Shown: positions 1 through 6,941, numbered from the stretch's first letter. The stretch is 8,083 nt of DNA from Nitrospira sp. (GCA_015904055.1 JABMDE010000051.1:1-8083), one strand, 5' to 3'. Translations and numbers: made by a program. The notes: generated by a model not told the origin, from the letters alone.

Positions 1-1355
1 ATGAAATACCCGTCGGCAAGCCCCTGCATCAACGAGCTGGCACCCAATCGGTTCGCGCCATGATCCGCAAAATTTGCCTCGCCGATGACAAAGAGGCCGG
101 GAACGGTACTCATAAGATTGTAATCGACCCAGAGCCCCCCCATCGTATAGTGCGGCGCCGGATAGATGCGCATGGGTGTCTGGTAGGCGTCTTCCCCGGT
201 GATCCGCCGATACATATCGAACAGATTGCCGTACCGCTCGCGCACGACATCCGCCCCTTGCTGTTCGATCACATCACTGAAATCCAAATAGACCCCTTGG
301 CCGCCAGGCCCGACTCCCCGCCCCTCATCGCATAACGATTTGACGGCGCGGGAGGCGACATCTCGCGGCACCAGGTTGCCGAAACCCGGATAGCGGCGTT
401 CCAGGAAGTAGTCCCGCTCAGAAGAGGGGATTGCGCCCGGAGGCCGGCTATCCGACGATATGGCCGGCACCCAGATCCGCCCGTCGTTCCGGAGGGATTC
501 GGACATCAGGGTCAGCTTGGCCTGCTGTGTTTCTGCCGGCGGAATCGCCGTGGGATGGATCTGCGTGAAGCAGGGATTGGCAAAGGCGGCGCCTTGTTTC
601 CAGGCGCGGTACGTTGCGGTCACGTTGCTGCCAATCGCATTCGTGGACAGATAGTAGACATTGCTGTACCCGCCGGTCGCCAACACGACGGCGTGCGCTG
701 TATGGGCCGTGATCTGGCCGGTGACCAAGTCGCGGACCACAATCCCTCGCGCATGCCCCTCGTCAATGATCAGGTCGAGCATGTCGGTGCGCGGGCGCAT
801 GGTGACCCGGCCGCGTTCGATTTGCCAGCAGAGCGCAGAATACGCACCCAAGAGCAACTGTTGTCCGGTCTGGCCTCGGCAATAAAACGTCCGGGATACC
901 TGCACACCGCCGAACGAACGATTGGCCAACTGGCCGCCGTACTCCCTGGCAAAGGGAACACCAAGCGCTACACATTGATCGATAATCTGCGTGCTGACCT
1001 GGGCAAGGCGATAGACGTTCGCCTCGCGTGAACGGAAGTCTCCGCCTTTGATTGTGTCGTAGAAAAGCCGCGCGACACTATCCCCGTCGTCTTGATAATT
1101 TTTTGCCGCATTGATCCCACCTTGTGCCGCGATACTGTGGGCGCGGCGCGGGCTGTCCTGAAAACAGAAACACTCCACGTCATAACCGAGCTGCCCCAAT
1201 GTAGAGGCCGCACTGGCGCCGGCCAAACCGCTCCCGACGACGATGATTTTGATCCGCCGCTTGTTGGTGGGACTCACGAGCTTGTCACTGAACCGGCGTT
1301 GGTCCCATTTGGCCTCCAGCGGCCCAGAGGGAATCTTGGCATCGAGTATCGTCAT
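1..1355 (-). CDS. sdhA: Second succinate dehydrogenase/fumarate reductase flavoprotein (SdhA'), 3' end outside window
   Basis: This is a paralogue of the complete sdhA at 4230-6143, and the first 451 codons are present. It should oxidise succinate to fumarate, or the reverse, using covalently bound FAD. All key elements of the complete copy are retained: the GSGLAG dinucleotide-binding loop (residues 41-46), the FAD-linking His73 in [15 protein letters not shown] (267-272), Arg331 in VPRDVASRA, His402 in PAPHYTMGG and the [10 protein letters not shown] block. There are no stops or indels. By hand, about 75 base differences give about 8 substitutions against the other copy: R19Q, E24D, A30T, V179I, L294I, P300S, A393T and I418V. 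The start is ATG at 1355, overlapping the sdhC' stop as ATGA; the other copy starts with GTG. It lacks the sdhC promoter region, so expression probably depends on read-through from bactofilin. About 186 C-terminal residues lie beyond the left edge, so intactness there is unproven. Confidence 0.93.
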   Translation of the reverse strand, partial: MTILDAKIPSGPLEAKWDQRRFSDKLVSPTNKRRIKIIVVGSGLAGASAASTLGQLGYDVECFCFQDSPRRAHSIAAQGGINAAKNYQDDGDSVARLFYDTIKGGDFRSREANVYRLAQVSTQIIDQCVALGVPFAREYGGQLANRSFGGVQVSRTFYCRGQTGQQLLLGAYSALCWQIERGRVTMRPRTDMLDLIIDEGHARGIVVRDLVTGQITAHTAHAVVLATGGYSNVYYLSTNAIGSNVTATYRAWKQGAAFANPCFTQIHPTAIPPAETQQAKLTLMSESLRNDGRIWVPAISSDSRPPGAIPSSERDYFLERRYPGFGNLVPRDVASRAVKSLCDEGRGVGPGGQGVYLDFSDVIEQQGADVVRERYGNLFDMYRRITGEDAYQTPMRIYPAPHYTMGGLWVDYNLMSTVPGLFVIGEANFADHGANRLGASSLMQGLADGYF

Positions 1356-1511
1356 GCGCGCACAATTCCAAGAAAGACGGCAAAGATAATTGCCAGATTG
1401 CCAAACACAACAAATACTGCAACCGCCAGCCCCGCCGCTTTGAACAGGCGGTTGAAGGCCGCATGCTCAATCCCCAGCGTCTGCAAGCTGCCGGATACTG
1501 CATGGCTCAGA
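1..1511. repeat. Left copy of 1511-bp direct repeat (sdhC tail plus sdhA)
   Basis: Position n here aligns with position n+4788, with no insertion or deletion from the left edge to 1511. The hand count is about 84 mismatches, spread evenly. Similarity ends abruptly after the shared string ending catggctcaga: this copy continues cctgccgacc, while the other continues tgcacaccga. The repeat may extend beyond the left edge of the window. Confidence 0.97.
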
Positions 1512-1528
1512 CCTGCCGACCGCAACAT
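1352..1528 (-). pseudogene. Truncated sdhC remnant (C-terminal ~52 codons of the cytochrome b anchor)
   Basis: Bases 1352-1511 encode residues 174-225 of SdhC, beginning at [13 protein letters not shown] and running through the last transmembrane helix to IVRA-stop. Helices 1-3, most of helix 4 and the ligand candidates His31, His73, His121 and His173 are gone, so it cannot hold both hemes. Homology stops sharply at 1511. Upstream, a new in-frame ATG at 1528 follows an in-frame TGA, giving a 58-codon ORF starting MLRSAGLSHAV with only a weak Shine-Dalgarno. Compared with intact sdhC it has 9 base changes, 5 of which are replacing and give 4 amino-acid changes (P to L, I to F, I to V, L to I); this is far less constrained than the adjoining sdhA'. 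Its stop overlaps the sdhA' start, so translating it could couple ribosomes into sdhA'. That role is inferred. Confidence 0.85.
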
Positions 1529-1582
1529 TTCTCACGTCGCTCAGCGCACCAGCTTCTTCACGAAAGAGGCGTCGAGCCTGCC
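1512..1582. other. Duplication junction between sdhC' remnant and bactofilin
   Basis: These 71 bases are unrelated to the sdh repeat. A cctgcc hexamer occurs at both ends (1512-1517 and 1578-1583), which could be a short homology or target-like duplication, or chance. Only a weak 4-bp stem (about 1567-1579) is present and there is no T-tract, so I see no convincing terminator separating bactofilin from sdhC'-sdhA'. No transposase or IS end is visible. Confidence 0.5.
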
Positions 1583-2071
1583 TTACTCCTCAGCCTGTTT
1601 GACAGACTGCCGGCTGGAGGGTCCTACTGAATGGAGCTTGACCTCGCGCGGCGCCACCCGTTGAACCACTGGCGCCATCTCCAGCGTCCCGTTCATGCGT
1701 ACACCTTCCTCAACCGACAGTACGGGAGCATTCAGACTTCCCTCGATCATGGCTGGATCCAGCAGTGTGATCCGCTCCTCAGCATGGATATTCCCCTTAA
1801 CCGTGCCTTCGCAGACAACGATCCCGGCTGTGACTTTGGCTGTGATCACCGCCTCGGGCCCCACGATCAATCCTCCGTCTGTATAGATTTCACCGTCCAA
1901 GGTCCCATCGATTCGCACCGTACCGGAATAGGTAATCACGCCCTTGAACGCGACGCCCTTTCCGATGAAGGCAATGACCGTGTCCGCCGGCACAGGTCTC
2001 CCTCCCGTGAAGCCTTGTCTCACCAGCGCTGTTCCATCCTCAGCATACGCGGTATTCTCTTGCTTCCACAT
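1583..2071 (-). CDS. Bactofilin family protein
   Basis: A 162-residue protein with the bactofilin fold signature. A central glycine- and valine-rich repeated segment (about residues 31-132, from DTVIAFIGKGVAFKG through VRIDGTLDGEIY, GLIVGPEAVITAKV and VCEGTVKGNI to GTLEMAP) predicts a short right-handed beta-helix. It is flanked by disordered, polar N- and C-terminal tails, which is usual for the family. Bactofilins self-assemble into nucleotide-independent filaments that scaffold cell-shape, polarity or envelope enzymes in the cytoplasm or at the membrane. The start ATG at 2071 is supported by AGGGAGG on the minus strand (2079-2085), 7 nt upstream. It is the first gene before sdhC'-sdhA' on the same strand with a 54-nt gap to the sdhC' ORF start, so read-through is likely. 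The specific cellular role cannot be told from sequence. Confidence 0.93.
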   Translation of the reverse strand: MWKQENTAYAEDGTALVRQGFTGGRPVPADTVIAFIGKGVAFKGVITYSGTVRIDGTLDGEIYTDGGLIVGPEAVITAKVTAGIVVCEGTVKGNIHAEERITLLDPAMIEGSLNAPVLSVEEGVRMNGTLEMAPVVQRVAPREVKLHSVGPSSRQSVKQAEE

Positions 2072-2091
2072 GCGATGGCCTCCCTATCCCT

Positions 2092-2119
2092 CAAATAATG
2101 TAATCCTGCACTCTGTCAA
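2092..2119 (-). promoter_or_regulatory. Putative sigma70-type promoter of the bactofilin gene
   Basis: The minus strand reads a perfect -35 TTGACA (2119-2114), a 16-nt spacer, then a weak -10 TATTTG (2097-2092). The start codon lies about 20 nt downstream of the -10, leaving room for the Shine-Dalgarno. The weak -10 lowers confidence. If real, this promoter is also the nearest one able to serve sdhA'. Confidence 0.4.
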
Positions 2120-2269
2120 CATTGAGTCCTTCCTTTATCGGTCTCTATCGCAATTTAATTGAGCCGCCCACAGATCATGATGGAAGCCCTGGTGGGCATT
2201 CAGCCCGGATCGCCACCTGGTCATCCCCTAGAAATCGCCGCGTGAGGGTAGAAGACACCTATATCACTC

Positions 2270-2625
2270 ATGGTATCATCCGTTACTCTTTATCAAGAGC
2301 GTCTAGAAGAGGATGTCGCGTGTCTCTTGAACGATCATCTCAACTACCAGGCGGGTTTCAAGTACGACATCACACGCTGGGCATCTATCAAGGCAGTGCC
2401 ATCGACCTTGCCTTCTGGCACCCCTCGTCCAGCATGCCCGAATACGGCCTCTGCCGGTTTTCTACCAAAGAGAGCGCCCAAGCCCTTATCGACTTCCTTG
2501 CCTCTCCTCAGTGTATAGAGCCGCTACACCGAAACGATCTGACCATCGAAGCCTATGACCTCGCGGAACATGACCGTCTGATAACGGACTATCCGCTTTC
2601 TTCTGCCTGGGAAACACCGCTTTAG
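2270..2625 (+). pseudogene. Short hypothetical gene, apparently frameshifted near 2377
   Basis: Two neighbouring frames each look protein-like over only part of their length. From ATG 2270 to about 2377 one frame reads MVSSVTLYQERLEEDVA...AGFKYDITR, then turns into Pro/Ser-rich shadow sequence. From about 2377 to the TAG at 2623-2625 the other frame reads LGIYQGSAIDLAFWH...LCRFSTKESAQALIDFL...DLTIEAYDLAEHDRLI, preceded by shadow-like sequence. Restoring one base near CGCTGGG (about 2375-2380) fuses them into a protein of about 118 residues, YDITR-LGIYQG at the join. No slippery heptamer is visible, so a mutation or sequencing error is more likely than programmed frameshifting. An in-frame TAG precedes the ATG. 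The Shine-Dalgarno is poor: GAGGG lies more than 20 nt upstream. I recognise no family. It ends 4 nt short of the convergent PilZ gene. Confidence 0.55.
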
Positions 2626-2629
2626 CGCA

Positions 2630-3187
2630 CTACTTGCCGGAAATACCCCTGTCCTGGGCAAGTGGAGCAGCGCCTGTCAACTCGACCACTTTCGAGAGAA
2701 CGGAAGAGGTAGATCCTGCATGGGACTGAATAAACGAAAGCAGCCGTTTGTTTTCTTGGGCTTTCCGGAGAAACTTGAACGCAATGCCACGCGCGCTGAT
2801 GGAGCGGACCATCGCCGCTACTTCGATCGGAGGTTCATCTTCAGCAACAGCTATTTCGAGATAGAAAATGTCATCGACATGCACATTTGTATCGCTTGTG
2901 ATGATGCATCCGCCCAGAGACAGATCCATCACCGTGCCTTCCCCGCGCATTTTCCCGCCTGAAAATGACAGGCACAGCCGCACCGGAATACGGAGATGCT
3001 CCCGGCGATCGATCAAACGATCAGAGCTCTCACTCCCTAGCCGACAGGCGAGGAATCGATGACTACAGAATTGACAATGGAAGGGAACAATCCAAACCCA
3101 CGATGCGAGATATTCGCGCGGTGACTGCGGCCGTGAACGAAATGCGCCGCCCTTCCGGCAATGTGGACAGATGACCTGATGGCTCAT
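2630..3187 (-). CDS. PilZ-domain protein with N-terminal zinc-ribbon-like motif
   Basis: A 185-residue protein in two parts. Residues 7-41 contain two CxxC pairs (C7-C10 CPHC and C38-C41 CQFC) separated by an aromatic, hydrophobic stretch (YLASWVWIVPF), resembling a small zinc ribbon. Residues about 60-155 are a PilZ domain with both c-di-GMP motifs: RxxxR at R62-R66 (RREHLRIPV) and DxSxxG at D88-S90-G93 (DLSLGG). PilZ proteins bind c-di-GMP and relay it to partners controlling motility, exopolysaccharide or envelope functions; this one's partner is unknown. GGAGG (3201-3197) lies 9 nt before the ATG, and a good promoter lies upstream, so it can be transcribed independently of sdhB. It is convergent with the broken gene at 2270-2625, with no obvious terminator hairpin between the stops. 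Confidence 0.88.
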   Translation of the reverse strand: MSHQVICPHCRKGGAFRSRPQSPREYLASWVWIVPFHCQFCSHRFLACRLGSESSDRLIDRREHLRIPVRLCLSFSGGKMRGEGTVMDLSLGGCIITSDTNVHVDDIFYLEIAVAEDEPPIEVAAMVRSISARGIAFKFLRKAQENKRLLSFIQSHAGSTSSVLSKVVELTGAAPLAQDRGISGK

Positions 3188-3237
3188 TCAGCACAGCCTC
3201 CGTCACTGACTTACGCGCCATTCTTGCTCCAAATAGC

Positions 3238-3265
3238 ACTATAAAGGCCTTTCACTCACAGTCAA
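3238..3265 (-). promoter_or_regulatory. Putative sigma70-type promoter of the PilZ gene
   Basis: The minus strand reads TTGACT (3265-3260, 5 of 6 to consensus), a 16-nt spacer, then TATAGT (3243-3238, 5 of 6). The expected transcription start is near 3231, giving a leader of about 45 nt with GGAGG at 3201-3197 before ATG 3187. This is the best promoter match seen in the window. The palindrome AAAGGCCTTT (3244-3253) lies within the spacer and could be an operator, or chance. Confidence 0.6.
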
Positions 3266-3326
3266 GCTGATTGCCATCTCACGCAAACACTCTCAGCCAC
3301 TGACCAGCACACGTTGGGATAGAACG

Positions 3327-4115
3327 CTAGCCAGGTTCTTCATCGGCCGGGTCCGGTTCTGTCTGCAAACCAGACTCCACGATGCCGGCACGGATATATT
3401 CCCGCTGAAGTGTGGCAATGAAACGGACGCTGATATTCTTGGGACACACCGCTTCGCACTCATATTGATTTCCACAGGAGCCAAAGCCTTCCCGGTCCAT
3501 GGCCTCCATCATCGCCATAACACGACGGGCGCGCTCAGGCTTGCCTTGTGGCAGCGCAGCCAGATGAGAAACTTTGGCTGCCACAAACAGCATGGCCGAT
3601 GCATTCTTGCACGCAGCGATACAGGCACCGCAACCGATACATGAAGCCGCATCCATTGCGGTCTCAGCCTGCTCTTTGCCGATCAACAGGACATTGCCGT
3701 CCACCGCCCCGCCGGTATTGATGGAGATATAGCCCCCTGACTGCATCACCCGATCCAGCGCCCGCCGGTCTACGACAAGATCTTTGATAATGGGGAAGGC
3801 GCGGGCACGCCAGGGCTCGATCGTAATTGTGGCACCATCGGAAAACTGCCGCATATAGAGTTGGCACGTCGTGATCCCGCGTTCGGGGCCATGCGGCACC
3901 CCGTTGATCACGAGCGAACAGCTCCCGCAAATCCCCTCGCGGCAGTCATGCTCGAACGCCACAGGCTCTTCACCAGCCAGAACCAAGCGCTGATTCATCC
4001 CATCGAGCATTTCCAGAAATGACATGTCAGGGCTGACATCTTGAGCTTCATAGACCGCAAACCAGCCTTTGTCATCAGGCCCCGGCTGCCGCCAAACTTT
4101 CAGAGTGAACGTCAT
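3327..4115 (-). CDS. sdhB: Succinate dehydrogenase/fumarate reductase iron-sulfur subunit
   Basis: A 262-residue subunit that carries electrons from SdhA's FAD to the quinone site in the membrane anchor through three iron-sulfur clusters. All ligands are visible. The [2Fe-2S] set is C58, C63, C66 (CREGICGSC) and C84. The ferredoxin-type half has C159, C162, C165, C169 ([11 protein letters not shown]) and C214, C220, C224 ([13 protein letters not shown]); by family rule C159/C162/C165/C224 bind [4Fe-4S] and C169/C214/C220 bind [3Fe-4S]. The start ATG 4115 follows AGGGAAGG on the minus strand. It is last in the sdhC-sdhA-sdhB order and, unlike sdhC/sdhA, is separated from sdhA by a 114-nt G-rich spacer. 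No strong terminator is seen between its stop and the PilZ promoter. It is the only sdhB in the window, so both flavoproteins may share it unless another copy lies to the left. Confidence 0.97.
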   Translation of the reverse strand: MTFTLKVWRQPGPDDKGWFAVYEAQDVSPDMSFLEMLDGMNQRLVLAGEEPVAFEHDCREGICGSCSLVINGVPHGPERGITTCQLYMRQFSDGATITIEPWRARAFPIIKDLVVDRRALDRVMQSGGYISINTGGAVDGNVLLIGKEQAETAMDAASCIGCGACIAACKNASAMLFVAAKVSHLAALPQGKPERARRVMAMMEAMDREGFGSCGNQYECEAVCPKNISVRFIATLQREYIRAGIVESGLQTEPDPADEEPG

Positions 4116-4142
4116 GCCTTCCCTATCAGCCTCTCGCCCAAT

Positions 4143-4222
4143 CCCCTCACACTTTCTGTATCACGCCTTGCCCCTGCCCCCGTACCTCTCACCCCAACTC
4201 CTTCCCCTTGACCACTCACCCC
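4143..4222 (-). promoter_or_regulatory. G-tract-rich sdhA-sdhB intergenic spacer (possible mRNA G-quadruplex)
   Basis: On the plus strand there are six runs of four or more C (4143-4146, 4171-4174, 4177-4181, 4192-4195, 4204-4207, 4219-4222), which are G-runs in the sdh transcript. The five between 4171 and 4222 are separated by gaps of 2, 10, 8 and 11 nt. CTCACCCC-like strings recur loosely. This could fold as a long-loop G-quadruplex that slows ribosomes or polymerase and sets the SdhB:SdhA ratio, or it may be just low-complexity spacer. The tracts are visible; folding and function are inferred. Confidence 0.4.
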
Positions 4223-4229
4223 TCACCGA

Positions 4230-6143
4230 CTATTGATAGCTTCTGGTCGTCGGCTGCACGAACTCGAAGGCGAGCGGCTCCTTGTGCAGAATGGGTGGAC
4301 CATCCTCCCGATACTCCCACGCGGCAACATGGGAGAATCGCTCATCGTCACGCTTCGGTTCGCCATCGGCGGTTTGATGCTCCTCTCGGAAATGTGCCCC
4401 GCACGACTCCTTCCGATACAGGGCGTCGTGGCAAAGCAATTCGCCGAATTCGAGGAAGTCCGCAACCCGTCCCGCATACTCCAGCTCTTGATTGAACGTT
4501 TCTCCTGACCCAGGGACCACCACACTGCGCCAAAATTCTTCGCGCAACGCCGGAATCTCCTGTAGCGCCCGATTCAGCCCTGAGTCAGAACGCGCCATTC
4601 CACAGTAATCCCACAATATCCTGCCCAGTTCCCGATGGAATGAGGCAGCCGTTCGACGTCCGCTCGGCTGAAGCAACTTAGTCAACCTACCCGTAACACG
4701 CTCCACCGCTGCACGAGACACGCCGGAATCCGCTACCGGCAACTCCAGCCTCGTCGTAGCCAAATAATGTCCGATCGTATAGGGCAGGATGAAATACCCG
4801 TCGGCAAGCCCCTGCATCAACGAGCTGGCACCCAATCGGTTCGCACCGTGGTCCGCAAAATTTGCCTCGCCGATGACAAAGAGGCCAGGAATGGTACTCA
4901 TAAGATTGTAATCGACCCAGAGCCCCCCCATCGTATAGTGCGGCGCCGGATAGATGCGCATAGGTGCCTGGTAGGCATCTTCCCCGGTGATCCGCCGATA
5001 CATATCGAACAGGTTGCCGTACCGCTCGCGTACGACATCGGCCCCTTGCTGCTCAATCACATCGCTGAAATCCAAATAGACCCCTTGGCCGCCCGGCCCG
5101 ACTCCCCGCCCCTCATCGCATAACGATTTGACGGCGCGGGAGGCGACATCTCGAGGCACCAGGTTGCCGAAACCCGGATAGCGGCGTTCCAGGAAATAGT
5201 CCCGCTCAGAAGAAGGGATTGCGCCAGGAGGCCGGCTGTCCGATGGTATGGCCGGAACCCAGAGCCGCCCGTCGTTCCGGAGGGATTCGGACATCAGCGT
5301 CAACTTGGCCTGCTGTGTTTCTGCCGGCGGGATCGCCGTGGGGTGGATCTGCGTAAAGCAGGGATTGGCAAAGGCGGCGCCTTGTTTCCAGGCGCGGTAC
5401 GTTGCAGTCACATTGCTGCCAATGGCATTTGTAGATAGATAGTAGACATTGCTGTACCCGCCGGTTGCCAACACGACCGCGTGCGCGGTATGGGCCGTGA
5501 TCTGACCGGTGACCAAGTCGCGGACCACAATCCCTCGCGCATGCCCCTCGTCAATGATGAGATCGAGCATATCAGTGCGCGGACGCATGGTGACCCGGCC
5601 GCGTTCGACTTGCCAGCAGAGCGCAGAGTACGCACCCAAGAGCAACTGTTGTCCGGTCTGGCCTCGGCAATAAAATGTCCGGGATACCTGCACACCGCCG
5701 AACGAACGGTTGGCCAACTGGCCGCCGTACTCCCTGGCAAAGGGAACACCAAGCGCCACACATTGATCGATAATCTGTGTGCTGACCTGAGCGAGGCGAT
5801 AGACGTTCGCCTCACGTGAACGGAAATCTCCGCCTTTGATCGTATCGTAGAAAAGTCGCGCGACGCTATCTCCGTCGTCCTGATAATTTTTTGCCGCATT
5901 GATCCCACCTTGTGCCGCAATACTGTGGGCACGACGCGGGCTGTCCTGGAAACAGAAACACTCCACGTCATAACCGAGCTGCCCCAACGTAGAGGCCGCA
6001 CTGGCGCCGGCCAAACCGCTCCCAACGACGATGATTTTGATCCGCCGCTTATTGGCGGGGCTCACAAGCTTTTCACTGAACCGGCGTCGGTCCCATTTGG
6101 CCTCCAGCGGCCCGGAGGGAATCTTGGCATCGAGTATTGTCAC
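4230..6143 (-). CDS. sdhA: Succinate dehydrogenase/fumarate reductase flavoprotein subunit
   Basis: A 637-residue catalytic subunit at the size usual for the Bacillus-type (cytochrome b558-partnered) family. Residues 36-50 form the FAD-binding Rossmann loop ([14 protein letters not shown]). H73 in AHSIAAQGG is the expected covalent FAD attachment site. Substrate and catalytic elements follow: HPTAIP (267-272), SESLRNDG (285-292), R331 in [10 protein letters not shown]402 in [26 protein letters not shown] (425-441). The helical C-terminus contains the family's [16 protein letters not shown] segment. It starts at GTG 6143, overlapping the sdhC stop as GTGA, so translation is probably coupled. 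It reversibly interconverts succinate and fumarate at the cytoplasmic side of the membrane; the sequence does not tell which direction dominates. Residues 1-452 are duplicated in sdhA' at the left edge. Confidence 0.97.
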   Translation of the reverse strand: MTILDAKIPSGPLEAKWDRRRFSEKLVSPANKRRIKIIVVGSGLAGASAASTLGQLGYDVECFCFQDSPRRAHSIAAQGGINAAKNYQDDGDSVARLFYDTIKGGDFRSREANVYRLAQVSTQIIDQCVALGVPFAREYGGQLANRSFGGVQVSRTFYCRGQTGQQLLLGAYSALCWQVERGRVTMRPRTDMLDLIIDEGHARGIVVRDLVTGQITAHTAHAVVLATGGYSNVYYLSTNAIGSNVTATYRAWKQGAAFANPCFTQIHPTAIPPAETQQAKLTLMSESLRNDGRLWVPAIPSDSRPPGAIPSSERDYFLERRYPGFGNLVPRDVASRAVKSLCDEGRGVGPGGQGVYLDFSDVIEQQGADVVRERYGNLFDMYRRITGEDAYQAPMRIYPAPHYTMGGLWVDYNLMSTIPGLFVIGEANFADHGANRLGASSLMQGLADGYFILPYTIGHYLATTRLELPVADSGVSRAAVERVTGRLTKLLQPSGRRTAASFHRELGRILWDYCGMARSDSGLNRALQEIPALREEFWRSVVVPGSGETFNQELEYAGRVADFLEFGELLCHDALYRKESCGAHFREEHQTADGEPKRDDERFSHVAAWEYREDGPPILHKEPLAFEFVQPTTRSYQ

Positions 6144-6299
6144 GCGCGCACAAGTCCAAGAAAGATGGCAAAGATAATCGCCAGATTGCCGAACACAACT
6201 ATTACTGCAACCGCCGGCCCCGCCGCTTTGAACAGGCGATTGAAGGCCGCATGCTCAATCCCCAGTGTCTGCAAGCTGCCGGATACTGCATGGCTCAGA
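4789..6299. repeat. Right copy of 1511-bp direct repeat (inside intact sdhA-sdhC)
   Basis: This is the partner of bases 1-1511, in the same orientation and about 94.4% identical. The right boundary, 6299, falls at codon 173 of sdhC. The left boundary given is only where the window truncates the other copy, so it is not a true breakpoint. Confidence 0.97.
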
Positions 6300-6817
6300 T
6301 GCACACCGAGTGCAAGTTGCCCGACGCAATAGATCACGACATAAAGAGGGTTCTGAAAGGCATGGACAACTTTGCCATAGACATCGACATGGCCTCCTGC
6401 ATCCAATCGATGATTACTCGATGGATCAGTGAGCCCCGCTGTCAGATGCAGCAGGTGAAACACGACAAAAACCAACAACACACTGCCGGTGAGCGCCATC
6501 GTGCGAGACGCCACGGACGCGTGCCGATATTCACGGGTGGCATACCCCACCGGGCGGGCGCGTCGATTGCGCAGAGCCAACTGAATCGCCAAGGCAATGT
6601 GGAAGATCGCGACGCCAAGTAACCCAATCCGCACAGCCCATAGGAACATCGGCATCTCGCGCAACATCGCCGCATAACTATTGAGCGCGTCGGGTCCTTC
6701 AAAGACTTGCAGATTGCCGAGCATGTGGAACACAACAAACCCGACAAGCCACAGGCCTGTCAGCGATACGACTACTCTGCTGCCCAATGATGACCGAACC
6801 CAGCCGACGCGCTGCAT
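6140..6817 (-). CDS. sdhC: Succinate dehydrogenase cytochrome b558-type membrane anchor subunit
   Basis: A 225-residue membrane protein with five predicted helices (about 15-37, 57-82, 105-127, 154-180, 200-222). Its histidines sit in the pattern of di-heme b anchors: H31 (FHMLGNL), H73 (IFHIALAI), H121/H124 (FHLLHLT) and H173/H176 ([10 protein letters not shown]). Single-subunit anchors of this type hold two hemes b and the quinone site, so no separate sdhD is needed. The start ATG 6817 is the only start in this frame after an upstream in-frame TGA; its Shine-Dalgarno is mediocre (GAGG 11 nt upstream, plus a GGGGG run 3 nt upstream). It is first in the operon and its stop overlaps the sdhA start. 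Its last ~52 codons are duplicated at 1352-1511. Confidence 0.95.
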   Translation of the reverse strand: MQRVGWVRSSLGSRVVVSLTGLWLVGFVVFHMLGNLQVFEGPDALNSYAAMLREMPMFLWAVRIGLLGVAIFHIALAIQLALRNRRARPVGYATREYRHASVASRTMALTGSVLLVFVVFHLLHLTAGLTDPSSNHRLDAGGHVDVYGKVVHAFQNPLYVVIYCVGQLALGVHLSHAVSGSLQTLGIEHAAFNRLFKAAGPAVAVIVVFGNLAIIFAIFLGLVRA

Positions 6818-6853
6818 CGTCCCCCGATCCTCGCGCCACGAACTGCCACCGCC

Positions 6854-6874
6854 TCACACTACGGCGCCCGCCAT
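6854..6874 (-). promoter_or_regulatory. Six-codon leader mini-ORF upstream of sdhC
   Basis: On the minus strand a perfect AAGGAG (6887-6882) sits 7 nt before ATG 6874, followed by codons for M-A-G-A-V-V and TGA (6856-6854). The mini-ORF is in the same frame as sdhC, 37 nt ahead of ATG 6817, and has a clearly better ribosome site than sdhC itself. It could load ribosomes that re-initiate at sdhC, or be the relic of a former sdhC start cut off by a stop. Translation is unproven. Confidence 0.3.
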
Positions 6875-6914
6875 ATTCTCACTCCTTATGTACTCTGCTT
6901 GCACTGAGACCTCA

Positions 6915-6941
6915 AGAGGAGCCGCTCTTCTGTGCTCCTCT
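6915..6941. repeat. Inverted repeat (8-bp stem, 11-nt loop)
   Basis: AGAGGAGC (6915-6922) and GCTCCTCT (6934-6941) are perfect inverted complements around 11 nt. It lies between the cyclase stop and sdhC. There is no T-tract on either side, so it is a poor intrinsic terminator. It could be a regulator-binding site or an mRNA hairpin in the sdh leader, or chance. Confidence 0.35.

Noticed and set aside
60..335. Plus-strand ORF (91 aa) with a near-identical partner at 4767-5123, looking like a conserved gene pair
   Set aside because: Both are antisense shadows of the two sdhA copies. They look conserved only because the sequence under them is duplicated and sdhA is constrained.
555..1031. Long plus-strand ORF of 158 codons with a counterpart at 5481-5819
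   Set aside because: Antisense to the sdhA coding region. Mismatches between the copies fall at third positions of the sdhA frame, not of this frame.
1512..1583. Flanking cctgcc hexamers as a target-site duplication of a mobile element
   Set aside because: Six bases in a GC-rich region recur easily by chance. There are no inverted ends or transposase, and the insert would be only ~66 bp.
2370..2385. Programmed -1 frameshift in the hypothetical gene
   Set aside because: No slippery heptamer of the X-XXY-YYZ type and no evident downstream stimulator, so a one-base loss or sequencing error is simpler.
2122..2625. A single intact 167-aa plus-strand gene starting at 2122
   Set aside because: The first ~85 codons look like shadow sequence, overlap the bactofilin promoter region, and compete with a better frame from 2270. 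Only the part after about 2377 looks coding.
3244..3253. AAAGGCCTTT as a terminator for sdhB
   Set aside because: It has no loop and no T-tract, and it sits inside the spacer of the PilZ promoter. At most it is an operator.
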